32,499 bases of DNA from positions 1 through 32,499 of IMG/VR virus record IMGVR_UViG_3300044634_001245; one strand, given 5' to 3'. This document shows, piece by piece, positions 14,243-21,499 of the stretch. The stretch comes from a virus. The notes below the pieces were generated by a model. That model had not been told where the DNA came from. It did not search any database and worked only from the letters and a program-made list of their open reading frames with translations. Positions within the stretch are counted from its first letter, which is position 1; each line of letters opens with the position of its first letter. A program made the position numbers and the translations under genes.

Positions 14243-14644
14243 TTATTCAGGCTGTTGATAGCCTGATTGTTTATAGTTGGCTTGCCCTGAAATCACTGCC
14301 CGTACTCCGCCCACAGGGTCTGCACAGTCCCCGGTCTTTCTTGGAATCAAATGCACATGTGGATACATCACAGTTTGGCCTGCGGCTGCGCCACAGTTGA
14401 TGCCTACGTTGTAGGCTTCCCATTCCCCATTAACAACTTTTTGATGTCCAACGCGAAACGCACTTTTCATTGCTTCTTCAATGACTACGTTCTTGTTCCA
14501 GCGTGGCACAAACAACAAGTGTCCTTGTGCTACAGGAAACGCATCACGGAACACTGCCACATGATAATTAGAATGTTCAGCGGCTTCGTTGGTCCATGGT
14601 GCAGCACCTACGGCTGCGGCTTCTAGTAATGTTTCGTATCTCAT
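14243..14644 (-). CDS. HIT-family nucleotide hydrolase/transferase (133 aa)
   Basis: The C-terminal half carries NVGINCGAAAGQTVMYPHVHLIPR, the histidine-triad region. The usual H-x-H-x-H reads Y-P-H-V-H here, so the first His is Tyr while the central catalytic His and the last His remain. HIT proteins act on nucleoside phosphoramidates, Ap4A or nucleotidylated intermediates. The gene sits between folE and queD with an ATGA link to folE, so a link to the deazaguanine pathway is possible but unproven. Confidence 0.88.
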   Translation of the reverse strand: MRYETLLEAAAVGAAPWTNEAAEHSNYHVAVFRDAFPVAQGHLLFVPRWNKNVVIEEAMKSAFRVGHQKVVNGEWEAYNVGINCGAAAGQTVMYPHVHLIPRKTGDCADPVGGVRAVISGQANYKQSGYQQPE

Positions 14645-15468
14645 CGTGGGGCAAACTCCTGTTGTAATTTAATGTTGTCAAAGAACTCTTTCTTCACACT
14701 TGGATCAGTCTTGAATGCACCTTTGAGTACAGTGGTCTGTGTAAGACTAGAGTGTGCCATGATGCCGCGATTCTCACAGCATCCGTGTATGGCTTGAATG
14801 TATACAGCTACGTTTTCGGAGTCAGTGGCCCGGCTAATCTCACGGGCAATGTCATTGCAGAGTTCTTCCTGTAACGTGCCACGACGAGCACACCACTGAG
14901 CAATACGAGTGTACTTGCTAAGACCAATGAGCTTTTGAGCGGCAATAATCCCGATATAAGCAACGCCACTGACAGGTTGGTGGTGATGACTGCACATACT
15001 GCGAAGCTCACTACGTACCACAAGCATTCCTTCGTAGCGGTCTTGTGAGTCGTTGGGAAATGCTGTTGCGTCCGGTCCTGGTTCATATCTACCTTCCATG
15101 ATTTCATTAAAGTACATCTTGGCCAGTCTACGTGCTGTACCATGCGAGTTGGGATCTGTTTCTCGATCGATCAACAAACGATCAAGCACTAATTCAAATG
15201 CTTCTGTAGCTTCGTCGATCAGTTGCTCTTTGTTATGGTCGTTGACATATTCACTAATGTTGTCGCCTGCCCAAAATCTTTTGCCGTCACGCTTCATTTT
15301 TGCACGAAGATAGTTTCCAAGATACTTTTCTTCTTCATAGCCCTTGTCGCTCATGTCGTCTCCGGCTTTTACATACACTTCTTTGTCCAAAGGGGGAAAT
15401 TCGTTTTTGACAAACTTCCGACTGTCGGGCGTGTTCATTATGGGATCTGGTTTAAATTTTTCTGTCAA
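14641..15468 (-). CDS. folE: GTP cyclohydrolase I FolE (275 aa)
   Basis: First enzyme of folate and 7-deazaguanine synthesis: GTP to dihydroneopterin triphosphate and formate. The C-terminal two thirds shows the family signature: MCSHHHQPVSGVAYIG (Zn ligand C159 and the His cluster), GLSKYTRIAQWCARR, LCNDIA and HGCCENRGIM (second Zn Cys). The N-terminal ~80 residues are an extension rather than the catalytic core. I choose the TTG at 15468 because GGAG lies seven bases upstream; the next in-frame ATG (15438) has no ribosome binding site, and the longer frame to 15537 starts within the promoter. Confidence 0.92.
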   Translation of the reverse strand: MTEKFKPDPIMNTPDSRKFVKNEFPPLDKEVYVKAGDDMSDKGYEEEKYLGNYLRAKMKRDGKRFWAGDNISEYVNDHNKEQLIDEATEAFELVLDRLLIDRETDPNSHGTARRLAKMYFNEIMEGRYEPGPDATAFPNDSQDRYEGMLVVRSELRSMCSHHHQPVSGVAYIGIIAAQKLIGLSKYTRIAQWCARRGTLQEELCNDIAREISRATDSENVAVYIQAIHGCCENRGIMAHSSLTQTTVLKGAFKTDPSVKKEFFDNIKLQQEFAPR

Positions 15469-15508
15469 TTTGTTTCTCCGAGTTAATAGTCGTGGATGAC
15501 TTTGTGCT

Positions 15509-15537
15509 ATTGTAATGTATTTAGACCTAGAAGTCAA
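15509..15537 (-). promoter_or_regulatory. sigma70-type promoter of folE
   Basis: TTGACT (15532-15537), a 17-bp spacer and TACAAT (15509-15514) on the minus strand. The -35 box overlaps the stop codon of the upstream gene 15534-16610. The spacer includes CTAAATA (15518-15524). It gives the folE-HIT pair transcription independent of the sugar block. Confidence 0.75.
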
Positions 15538-16610
15538 CAGTGTTTATATAACCATTGCTGTAAAGGCACTAAAAAATGTTGCCGATTTTGTATGTGTGCA
15601 CAGTTGTGCTCTACAATTGGTTGCAGTTTCTGATGTAGGAGTTGATGATTTTGATCAAACAACCATCTAACTTGTTCAAATGCCTTGGTAAATCTTTCGG
15701 TAGGATCCAAGACTGAGTCGTAACTTTCGTCAATTACATCACCAAAAGTTTCAAAGCCAAAATTTCTTAGATCCTCTAGTTGGCCTTGGGCACCAAAAAA
15801 TACAAAAGGTCTCTGACCATACAAGGCCTTGGCTGTTTTTTCAGTAAAGAAAAAATAATTTTCAAAGTTAGTCTCTGCAATCAAACTGTACAATGAATTT
15901 TGATAAATGCCCCAAGGGACAATTTGTGAAATTTTTGCACCAGATTCCAGTTGCACATAACTGTTGAATCCTTGACTACCGATAACATCAACTGATGCAC
16001 TGTCTTCGAGATAGTCAATTTCTGGACTGCGATAGATGGTTTTTACCAGAGCAGCGGAACCAGTGTGGGTGGTCAAATTTACATAGCATGCATCCAACAT
16101 ACAGTGTTGGCCCAACCGATCAAAAATAAATTTCCGATGTCTTTTTATACCGCCTAGCAATACATCAAACGTTCGCTGATGATACTCAATACTATCAACC
16201 GTTCTTGGAACATTGTGTTTCAATATGCTTTGCAAAAAGTAAGGATACACATACACTGAGTCGGTGTCTGGGGGATAGTCTTTGTGATATCCGCTGCACA
16301 CAATTACAATGTTGTGATTGTTGAACTTTTTTCTGAGTTTTTGTAGATAATTGTCGTGGTCAATTACTTCTTCATCAAGTACCAAAACAACATCAAATTT
16401 TGCCAGGTCTAAATCTGGATATCTGTCGCCACAAAATGATATCGCACAGATCATTTTTTTGTAGTTTCGAAGTTCAACTGAGTGCAACTGAAACTCGGAC
16501 AAACTTATATCAAATATTGCAAATTTATCTGGATCAAAAACTTCTCCAGGAAAATGCTCTAGTACCTGTAGTGCCTTGCCAATTGACACAACAATGTTTT
16601 GTTTTGTCAT
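15534..16610 (-). CDS. putative fucosyltransferase-like glycosyltransferase, AT-rich (358 aa)
   Basis: Shares the C-terminal pattern of 1413-2474 and 3132-4106: AETNF (245-249), FFTEKTAKAL (254-263), PFVFFG (268-273), NFGFETFGDVIDESYDSV (283-300). This ET...TEK...P...G...GF...DESYD order resembles the donor-binding lobe of GT10-like enzymes. An earlier segment DVLLGGIKRHRKFIFDRL (149-166) matches the family's central strand and helix. The gene is markedly AT-rich: the line 15841-15900 has 15 G/C in 60, against 30 in 60 for a line within queE. This suggests transfer from another source. Glycosyl transfer is inferred. Confidence 0.62.
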   Translation of the reverse strand: MTKQNIVVSIGKALQVLEHFPGEVFDPDKFAIFDISLSEFQLHSVELRNYKKMICAISFCGDRYPDLDLAKFDVVLVLDEEVIDHDNYLQKLRKKFNNHNIVIVCSGYHKDYPPDTDSVYVYPYFLQSILKHNVPRTVDSIEYHQRTFDVLLGGIKRHRKFIFDRLGQHCMLDACYVNLTTHTGSAALVKTIYRSPEIDYLEDSASVDVIGSQGFNSYVQLESGAKISQIVPWGIYQNSLYSLIAETNFENYFFFTEKTAKALYGQRPFVFFGAQGQLEDLRNFGFETFGDVIDESYDSVLDPTERFTKAFEQVRWLFDQNHQLLHQKLQPIVEHNCAHIQNRQHFLVPLQQWLYKHC

Positions 16611-17194
16611 TGTGTTATTGAAATTTTGCGTAGGTCTGGATAAGCAACATGTACAGGAACCGGATTGGTTTTTTTGATGCCTTCCAGCAAGGCAAGCCCT
16701 TGCTGTGCTTCTTCAATTGTGGGTTTATAGTGATAGCCCACATGAAATGTTTGTTGGTCTTGCCACGGCGATACGGCAAGATCTCGACCGTCATAGCGTT
16801 GACGAATCATAATGTTGTATGCGTTTGCATCATCCAACAAGATAGCACCACCACGGCCTATGTGCAAGGGCTTGGTGTGTCCAAAACTCAAGCACTGCAT
16901 AGATCCAGCGCGATACATGTTGTGTTCTAGTCTGCGAGCACTGTCCCAGATTTTGGTGCCATGAAACCTATACTCTCCTGTCCATTCTTCTTCTCGATAG
17001 TAATACTTGATGCCCAGTTTGTGCATGGTCATAGGGATGCTGAGGTAAGTGTATGGAGTCATCACAACTTCACGCACTCGTTCATGTCGCAAGCACAGTT
17101 CGATAGCATGTGTGCAACAGTCGGTCATAATGGCATAAGGCGCACCAGTGAACTCAGCCAGTTCTTGTTCAAATTTTAGAATCTTGTCAAACAT
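16607..17194 (-). CDS. truncated DegT/DnrJ/EryC1-type PLP aminotransferase (195 aa)
   Basis: Matches only the PLP-binding large domain of sugar aminotransferases. The N-terminus FEQELAEFTGAPYAIMTDCC is the usual FE..lA...G...a...s.C start, D84 in IWDSARRL is in the position of the PLP-N1 aspartate, and SFGHTKPLHIGRGGAILLDD contains the Schiff-base lysine K108. Full-length relatives are about 370-400 aa; here the C-terminal domain is missing, yet the frame is clean and closed by an ATGA overlap. Either a compact functional variant or a relic. The ATG at 17194 (MFDK) overlaps the galE stop by eight bases. Confidence 0.78.
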   Translation of the reverse strand: MFDKILKFEQELAEFTGAPYAIMTDCCTHAIELCLRHERVREVVMTPYTYLSIPMTMHKLGIKYYYREEEWTGEYRFHGTKIWDSARRLEHNMYRAGSMQCLSFGHTKPLHIGRGGAILLDDANAYNIMIRQRYDGRDLAVSPWQDQQTFHVGYHYKPTIEEAQQGLALLEGIKKTNPVPVHVAYPDLRKISITQ

Positions 17195-18131
17195 TGTACC
17201 AAGCCCACGCATGACGAATCATATCTTCTAGATTATGCTGTCTCCATGTACCTGCAACCATTCCAAACTTGGCAGCACTGGCCGTCAGCATAGGTGGATC
17301 GCCACGTCGTGGTTGACCAAGTTGAATTATCGCAGCATTGCCAGTGACCTGTTGCGCTGCATCAATGATTTCTCTGTTGCTGGTTCCTGTGTTGGATCCA
17401 AGATTGTATACTCCAGATGTGACTTTGGGATCTAGGGCCATGACATGTGCTCTAGCAATGTCTTCCACATGCACATAGTCGCGAACACAGGTTCCATCAG
17501 GGGTAGGATAGTCAATGCCGTTGAGCACAAAATCCTTGGTATCTCTAATGCTTTCCAACACTCTAGCAATGATATGAGTAGCACCAGATTCTTGTCCGTG
17601 TCGTCCCTTTGAATCAGCACCGCAGGCATTAAAATAGCGAAAGGCCACATAGTCTAGACCATAGGCTTGATGATAGCTTTCCAAAATCTGCTCCACCATC
17701 ATTTTGCTTTGTCCGTAAGGACTGATGGGTTGCAAAGGATCAACTTCATGGCAGGGAGTCATGATGGGTTCGCCGTATACTGCTGCACTACTGCTGAATA
17801 TGATTCGTGTGCGCGGCATAGCATTCAACACAATATTCAGCAAGTTTAGAGTCTTGACCACATTGTTGTGATAGTAATCTGACGGATGTTTGATACTGGG
17901 TCCAACCAGGCTAGTACCTGCACAATGCACAATGGCTTCAGGACGAACCTCTAGTAGTCGGCGATACACTTCGTCGCTGTCAAAGTCGGCCTGCAAAAAA
18001 TTCATTGTGCCTTGCAGATGCTGGGGCAACGGCCTACGATCAACGCCGGTTACTGAGTGTCCAGCGTCTCGTAGTTGTAGGGTAATTTGGCCGCCAATAT
18101 AGCCAGCAGCACCTGTTACTACAACGTTCAT
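17187..18131 (-). CDS. galE: UDP-glucose 4-epimerase-like NAD-dependent epimerase (314 aa)
   Basis: Extended short-chain dehydrogenase: NAD motif TGAAGYIGG (6-14), SSSAAVYG with the catalytic Ser/Thr region, YGQSK for the Tyr-x-x-x-Lys pair, RYFNACGAD and the GalE-type CVRDYVHVEDIARAH. Length is slightly below the E. coli enzyme (338 aa). It interconverts a UDP-hexose at C4, supplying sugar donors to the adjacent glycosyltransferases. ATGA overlap with the upstream GT and an eight-base overlap with the downstream aminotransferase. Confidence 0.9.
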   Translation of the reverse strand: MNVVVTGAAGYIGGQITLQLRDAGHSVTGVDRRPLPQHLQGTMNFLQADFDSDEVYRRLLEVRPEAIVHCAGTSLVGPSIKHPSDYYHNNVVKTLNLLNIVLNAMPRTRIIFSSSAAVYGEPIMTPCHEVDPLQPISPYGQSKMMVEQILESYHQAYGLDYVAFRYFNACGADSKGRHGQESGATHIIARVLESIRDTKDFVLNGIDYPTPDGTCVRDYVHVEDIARAHVMALDPKVTSGVYNLGSNTGTSNREIIDAAQQVTGNAAIIQLGQPRRGDPPMLTASAAKFGMVAGTWRQHNLEDMIRHAWAWYNV

Positions 18132-19342
18132 GATTCAATCTTTACAACTTGATATTTTTCGTGAGCAACATGGTCACGATAGCGATTGCCCGAACGATTC
18201 CATGCCTCACCTGATCCAGACATGATATCAATGATGCGCCCAATAGTGCCGTTGTTCCAGTCTGATATCAAACCCATGTTGTGATGAGGTTCTCGCAGGT
18301 TGTTCTGCATCTTGTGATAAGCGTCATCTATGCTCCAAGGCACATACAGTCTGTTGGGATCGTTGGCAAAAGTTTCTGGAAAACTACGATATGCAGGATA
18401 CACCACGTTGCACCCCAGTGTGTCTGCTTCACTTACAGTATTTGAAACCCAGTCCTGTAACGCACAGTTAAACAGCACACGAGTATTGTTCAAAAGCTCG
18501 TAGTACTGATTCTTTGTGAGGTTTTCGTAGATGCGAAGTTTGCCTTCTGCCTCCATACGGCGGGCACGTTCAATATACGCTGGATTGTTGGATCGCAAAG
18601 GTCCGCCACTGTAAATTGCAAACTCACATGGTTCAGTGGTAAGTTCACCATACATTTCAATGAGGTCCATAAAGAAGCCAGGTTGCTTTTCTTGATCGAA
18701 CCTAGCTGCGAAACCCACCCTCCGCGGACGGCTATCAAACGGCTGGATGTTTTCCAGTCCACCGATCCGCTCCAGTACTTCTGATTTGCCGAATGCCAGG
18801 CCACTAATGTTGTAAAGTGGAGCAGTCCAGCCAGCAATGCGCATGTGCGCGACCATTTCTTCGTTGGTAGCAAGTACAGCACCGCCTGAGAACGCCACAA
18901 TCTCATTGACCATTTTTTCATACAAATCCATCCAACGATTCAGACCCCATACATGCACAAAGTCATCAGGGTCAATGGCCTGTGCCAAACAACGTACATA
19001 GATGCGGGGCACTTGTTCACGAGGAATTTGATTGATGATGTAGCCCAGGCTTTCAAAACCAGGTTGGAACATGTCTTCAAAGTAGATCACGTCCGCACCA
19101 GTGACTGTGCCGTTCTTCATCAACTGAACCAGATTCATCATTTGGCTCATGGCAAAGTAACTGCGTCCGTGTGCATCCAGCACTTGTCCTACGCTGATGC
19201 TTTGTGTGTTGTCAATGGTGGTGCCTGGTACATAAACCACATCCAGTCCACGTTGATCAAACACACGCCGATTCCACTCAGTGAGTTGCAGTGTGTAACG
19301 TTCTTGATAGGCTTCTAGGCCCATGTAAAATAGTTTTCTCAT
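18128..19342 (-). CDS. GT-B glycosyltransferase, GT4-like (404 aa)
   Basis: Begins MRKLFYMGLEAYQERYTLQL. The C-terminal domain has the features of GT-B retaining enzymes: RRVGFAARFDQEKQPGFFMDL (strand, loop, helix), FAIYSGGP, then LTKNQYYELLNNTRVLFNCALQDWVSNTVSEADTLGCNVVYPAYRSFPE, where SNTVSEADTLG is the E-x7-E-like donor site. Donor and acceptor are unknown. The ATG at 19342 is chosen: AAAGGAC lies upstream and the N-terminus is then colinear with a first beta strand; the longer frame to 19423 would only add low-complexity residues. Confidence 0.82.
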   Translation of the reverse strand: MRKLFYMGLEAYQERYTLQLTEWNRRVFDQRGLDVVYVPGTTIDNTQSISVGQVLDAHGRSYFAMSQMMNLVQLMKNGTVTGADVIYFEDMFQPGFESLGYIINQIPREQVPRIYVRCLAQAIDPDDFVHVWGLNRWMDLYEKMVNEIVAFSGGAVLATNEEMVAHMRIAGWTAPLYNISGLAFGKSEVLERIGGLENIQPFDSRPRRVGFAARFDQEKQPGFFMDLIEMYGELTTEPCEFAIYSGGPLRSNNPAYIERARRMEAEGKLRIYENLTKNQYYELLNNTRVLFNCALQDWVSNTVSEADTLGCNVVYPAYRSFPETFANDPNRLYVPWSIDDAYHKMQNNLREPHHNMGLISDWNNGTIGRIIDIMSGSGEAWNRSGNRYRDHVAHEKYQVVKIES

Positions 19343-19431
19343 TTGTCTAATAGTCCTTTGGCTTTGGCAACATATTGTGCCTTGATCTTGTCCAAAATCT
19401 GTTTGGTCTTTTTCTTGCTGCACTCATAATT
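19339..19431 (-). pseudogene. 30-codon lysine-rich reading frame without a start, probable remnant or frameshifted gene
   Basis: Directly after the TAA of 19432-20313, the same frame stays open for 30 codons, giving a peptide ending KAQYVAKAKGLLDK, and closes with a TGA that overlaps the next gene's ATG as ATGA, like a genuine operon junction. It lacks any usable start codon. An ATG exists nearby in another frame (19419); adding one A to the run of five A residues just downstream would join that ATG to this frame. So it may be a decapitated gene, a homopolymer error or frameshift, or a readthrough tail. Confidence 0.4.
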
Positions 19432-20313
19432 TTATACTTTCTCAAGTAGGTTGTAAAGTGTTTTGGAATCTGTGGGAAGTGTATTTAGACCATCACATCT
19501 TATTTCATATCCTTTGGATCGTAAACGTTGCTGCACAATGGCCTCAGCAACAATGTTTATCGGTTCCCAGGATAAACTTTGATTAGTTATAGAGCAATCT
19601 ACAATTTCTCCTAGCAATTGGTACTCATCAACAATATACTGTTGTGCTTGTTTCCAATTGCTTGCAAATTCTAGTAATCCCGGTTTTTCAGTAAGACCAC
19701 AATGTTGTATAATGCTAGCAAAGGTAGAGTATGGATTGCTAAGAATGTCTGTATTTTTGATTTTAGCGAACTTGCTTGTTGTCTGATAGTAAGAATCTTG
19801 CCACTCTCTGCACCAGTCAACATAAAATAAACTAATCCATTCCCGTAGTTCCCAGAGTTGCATCTGGCTCCAATGGGTATATTCTGTATTCCAATTTACA
19901 ATGTTGTGTTCATTGCTTCCGCAAAAAATTGTTAGGCCAATTTTAATCTTGGTACCAAATGCAATCTTGTGATACTGAAATAACATGTTTAATTCAGCAT
20001 CTTCCAAACTGTTAGCATACACTAGCACACATGAATCTAATGGGTCAATATATTGGTCCAGCAGATTTATAATTTCAGGAAGATGTTGTTCATTAAACGG
20101 ATAGATAGGGGTTGTAATTGTATCTTTCTGATGATCTGTAAAGAACTCAGAGATAGATTTGGTGTTAAGAAAATGTGCTTGTTTCTTAAAGGAATGCATG
20201 GATCCATCAGACTCTATTTGTGTATCTAACTGCGTATATTCTTGAGTATACGACCGTAGCACAAATTCAATAGTAGAACCAAACATGCCTGGAACAAACA
20301 ACACATGTATCAT
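19432..20313 (-). CDS. hypothetical AT-rich protein (293 aa), possibly sulfotransferase-like
   Basis: I do not recognise it with confidence. The N-terminus MIHVLFVPGMFGSTIEFVLR looks like a strand-loop-helix that could be a degenerate 5'-phosphosulfate-binding loop, as in sulfotransferases, but the later 3' motif is not evident. The rest is Trp- and Gln-rich, ending EPINIVAEAIVQQRLRSKGYEI. Two sampled 60-base lines (19921 and 19981) contain 19 and 20 G/C, against 34 in the 18721 line of the adjacent GT gene, so it appears to be imported. The ATG at 20313 overlaps the upstream stop as TAATG. Confidence 0.6.
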   Translation of the reverse strand: MIHVLFVPGMFGSTIEFVLRSYTQEYTQLDTQIESDGSMHSFKKQAHFLNTKSISEFFTDHQKDTITTPIYPFNEQHLPEIINLLDQYIDPLDSCVLVYANSLEDAELNMLFQYHKIAFGTKIKIGLTIFCGSNEHNIVNWNTEYTHWSQMQLWELREWISLFYVDWCREWQDSYYQTTSKFAKIKNTDILSNPYSTFASIIQHCGLTEKPGLLEFASNWKQAQQYIVDEYQLLGEIVDCSITNQSLSWEPINIVAEAIVQQRLRSKGYEIRCDGLNTLPTDSKTLYNLLEKV

Positions 20314-20540
20314 TATTGTGTCCGATAACCAGCAAAGCGGCGTGTGTCCTCGTCCCACATGTTCTTGGCATTTTTGCCTTGTGAGTACTTGTTGAACTGC
20401 TGCCATGCATAGCTCTTGAAGTTGTAGAGATCGGCCTCGTTGTAACGATAGCCGTAGTCCTGGCAGAACTCATAGAGTTTTTCCAGATCTTCAAACAGTT
20501 CGTTCACACGGGGATTAGATTTCAATTGTGGCTTGGCCAT
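20313..20540 (-). CDS. conserved small phage protein (75 aa)
   Basis: Predicted helical 75-aa protein with ELFEDLEKLYEFCQDYGYRY, LYNFKSYAWQQFNKYSQGK and NMWDEDTRRFAGY. I recall close analogues in T4-like cyanophages, function unknown. AAGGAAG precedes the ATG by seven or eight bases. It follows the T-fold protein gene after a short gap. Confidence 0.75.
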   Translation of the reverse strand: MAKPQLKSNPRVNELFEDLEKLYEFCQDYGYRYNEADLYNFKSYAWQQFNKYSQGKNAKNMWDEDTRRFAGYRTQ

Positions 20541-20549
20541 GATACTTCC

Positions 20550-20993
20550 TTAAATATTAACACTGAGTTGGGGGCGGTGAGTTTCATACTTGATCAGTGC
20601 GCCGTTTTCACCATCTTCGGACACTTCAATCCAGACTGCACGGTCTGGATATTTTTGTGCGATTTGCATGTACAAATCGTCGCTCATCATTTCGCAGCTC
20701 TTGAAGTCAAGAGCCAGGGTGCCTGTGGCATAGAGTTTTTCCAACCAGCGTTTGAACTGTATAAACTCAATGTCTCGGTCATTGTGTATCACATCAATCC
20801 ACACTCTGAAGTGAAAGATATGTCGATGTGGTGTACCTAAAAAGCTCACATCCATGTCATCGCCTGTGGCCAATGCAGGATCAGTGGCTGCGGCAGGATA
20901 GCAGTGAATGCCTTCCTTGCGAAACGTGACCCAGATCTTGCGTTCAGCAGCGGTCATAATGCGTTCTACTGTTTCTCGTTGTTGTTGATTCAT
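20550..20993 (-). CDS. T-fold (QueD-like) conserved phage protein, 147 aa
   Basis: The layout follows the 6-pyruvoyltetrahydropterin synthase T-fold: a first hairpin with PHRHIFHFRVWID carrying an H-x-x-x-H pair, DIEFIQFKRWLEKLY in the place of the substrate-loop strand and helix, SCEMMSDDLYMQIAQKY in the place of the conserved Glu helix, and a last strand VWIEVSEDGENGALIKY like the E-T/S-x4-A-x-Y ending of QueD. Catalytic CxxxHGH is absent. This fold assignment is my inference. The ATG at 20993 overlaps the stop of 20990-21499 as ATGA and the pair follows the DpdA-like gene, suggesting a role in the same base-modification pathway. Confidence 0.7.
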   Translation of the reverse strand: MNQQQRETVERIMTAAERKIWVTFRKEGIHCYPAAATDPALATGDDMDVSFLGTPHRHIFHFRVWIDVIHNDRDIEFIQFKRWLEKLYATGTLALDFKSCEMMSDDLYMQIAQKYPDRAVWIEVSEDGENGALIKYETHRPQLSVNI

Positions 20994-21499
20994 AATGTTG
21001 AGTCCTCGTTGTACTGATCCCAGTCTGTGAATGTTCGTCTTGACATTAGGCTGTGCAAGCTGTGTGTCCAAACGCCAGGATTGGTTGCGTCAAAATCGTT
21101 GTCATCAATCTTGATCATGGTGTTGTAGTTCCACAACTTCACATAAGGAACACTGATGCGAATTTGTGGGATGAAGTTGCGATACTCGCACAAACAAGTG
21201 TCATTGAAATCTTCCACATGTGTCACGGGAATGTCCAGGCTGCATACATAACCCAGTTTCAAAAAGTGTACAATCATGGCGGACCACCGATCCCACTCAG
21301 TGGGCGTTTGTGGATAGAAACTGTGGTTGGCACCAAAAAATATGTGTTCTACTCCGCTTGGATGTTGGTCAAAATGATACACAATCTCGTCCACAGGTTG
21401 TATGCCAACTACAAATATTGTTTGTTTTCCAAATGCTGGAGTCTTTTCAACTTCTTTACCAAAGAAGAAATTGACATTGTCATGGCCTTCACGAATCAT
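20990..21499 (-). CDS. conserved phage protein coupled to the DpdA-like gene (169 aa)
   Basis: Begins MIREGHDNVNFFFGKEVEKT and has strand-rich segments TIFVVGIQPV, HIFFGANHSF and GYVCSLDIPV, then NFIPQIRISVPYVKL, IKIDDNDFDATNPGVWTHSLHSL and TDWDQY. I recall similar conserved proteins in T4-like environmental phages without a function. ATGA overlaps on both sides join it to the DpdA-like gene and the T-fold gene. A partner or regulator of the transglycosylase is possible. Confidence 0.75.
   Translation of the reverse strand: MIREGHDNVNFFFGKEVEKTPAFGKQTIFVVGIQPVDEIVYHFDQHPSGVEHIFFGANHSFYPQTPTEWDRWSAMIVHFLKLGYVCSLDIPVTHVEDFNDTCLCEYRNFIPQIRISVPYVKLWNYNTMIKIDDNDFDATNPGVWTHSLHSLMSRRTFTDWDQYNEDSTL

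Noticed and set aside
15469-15537. Longer FolE N-terminus starting at 15537
   Set aside because: Those bases are the -35 and -10 promoter boxes; the TTG at 15468 has a well-placed GGAG.
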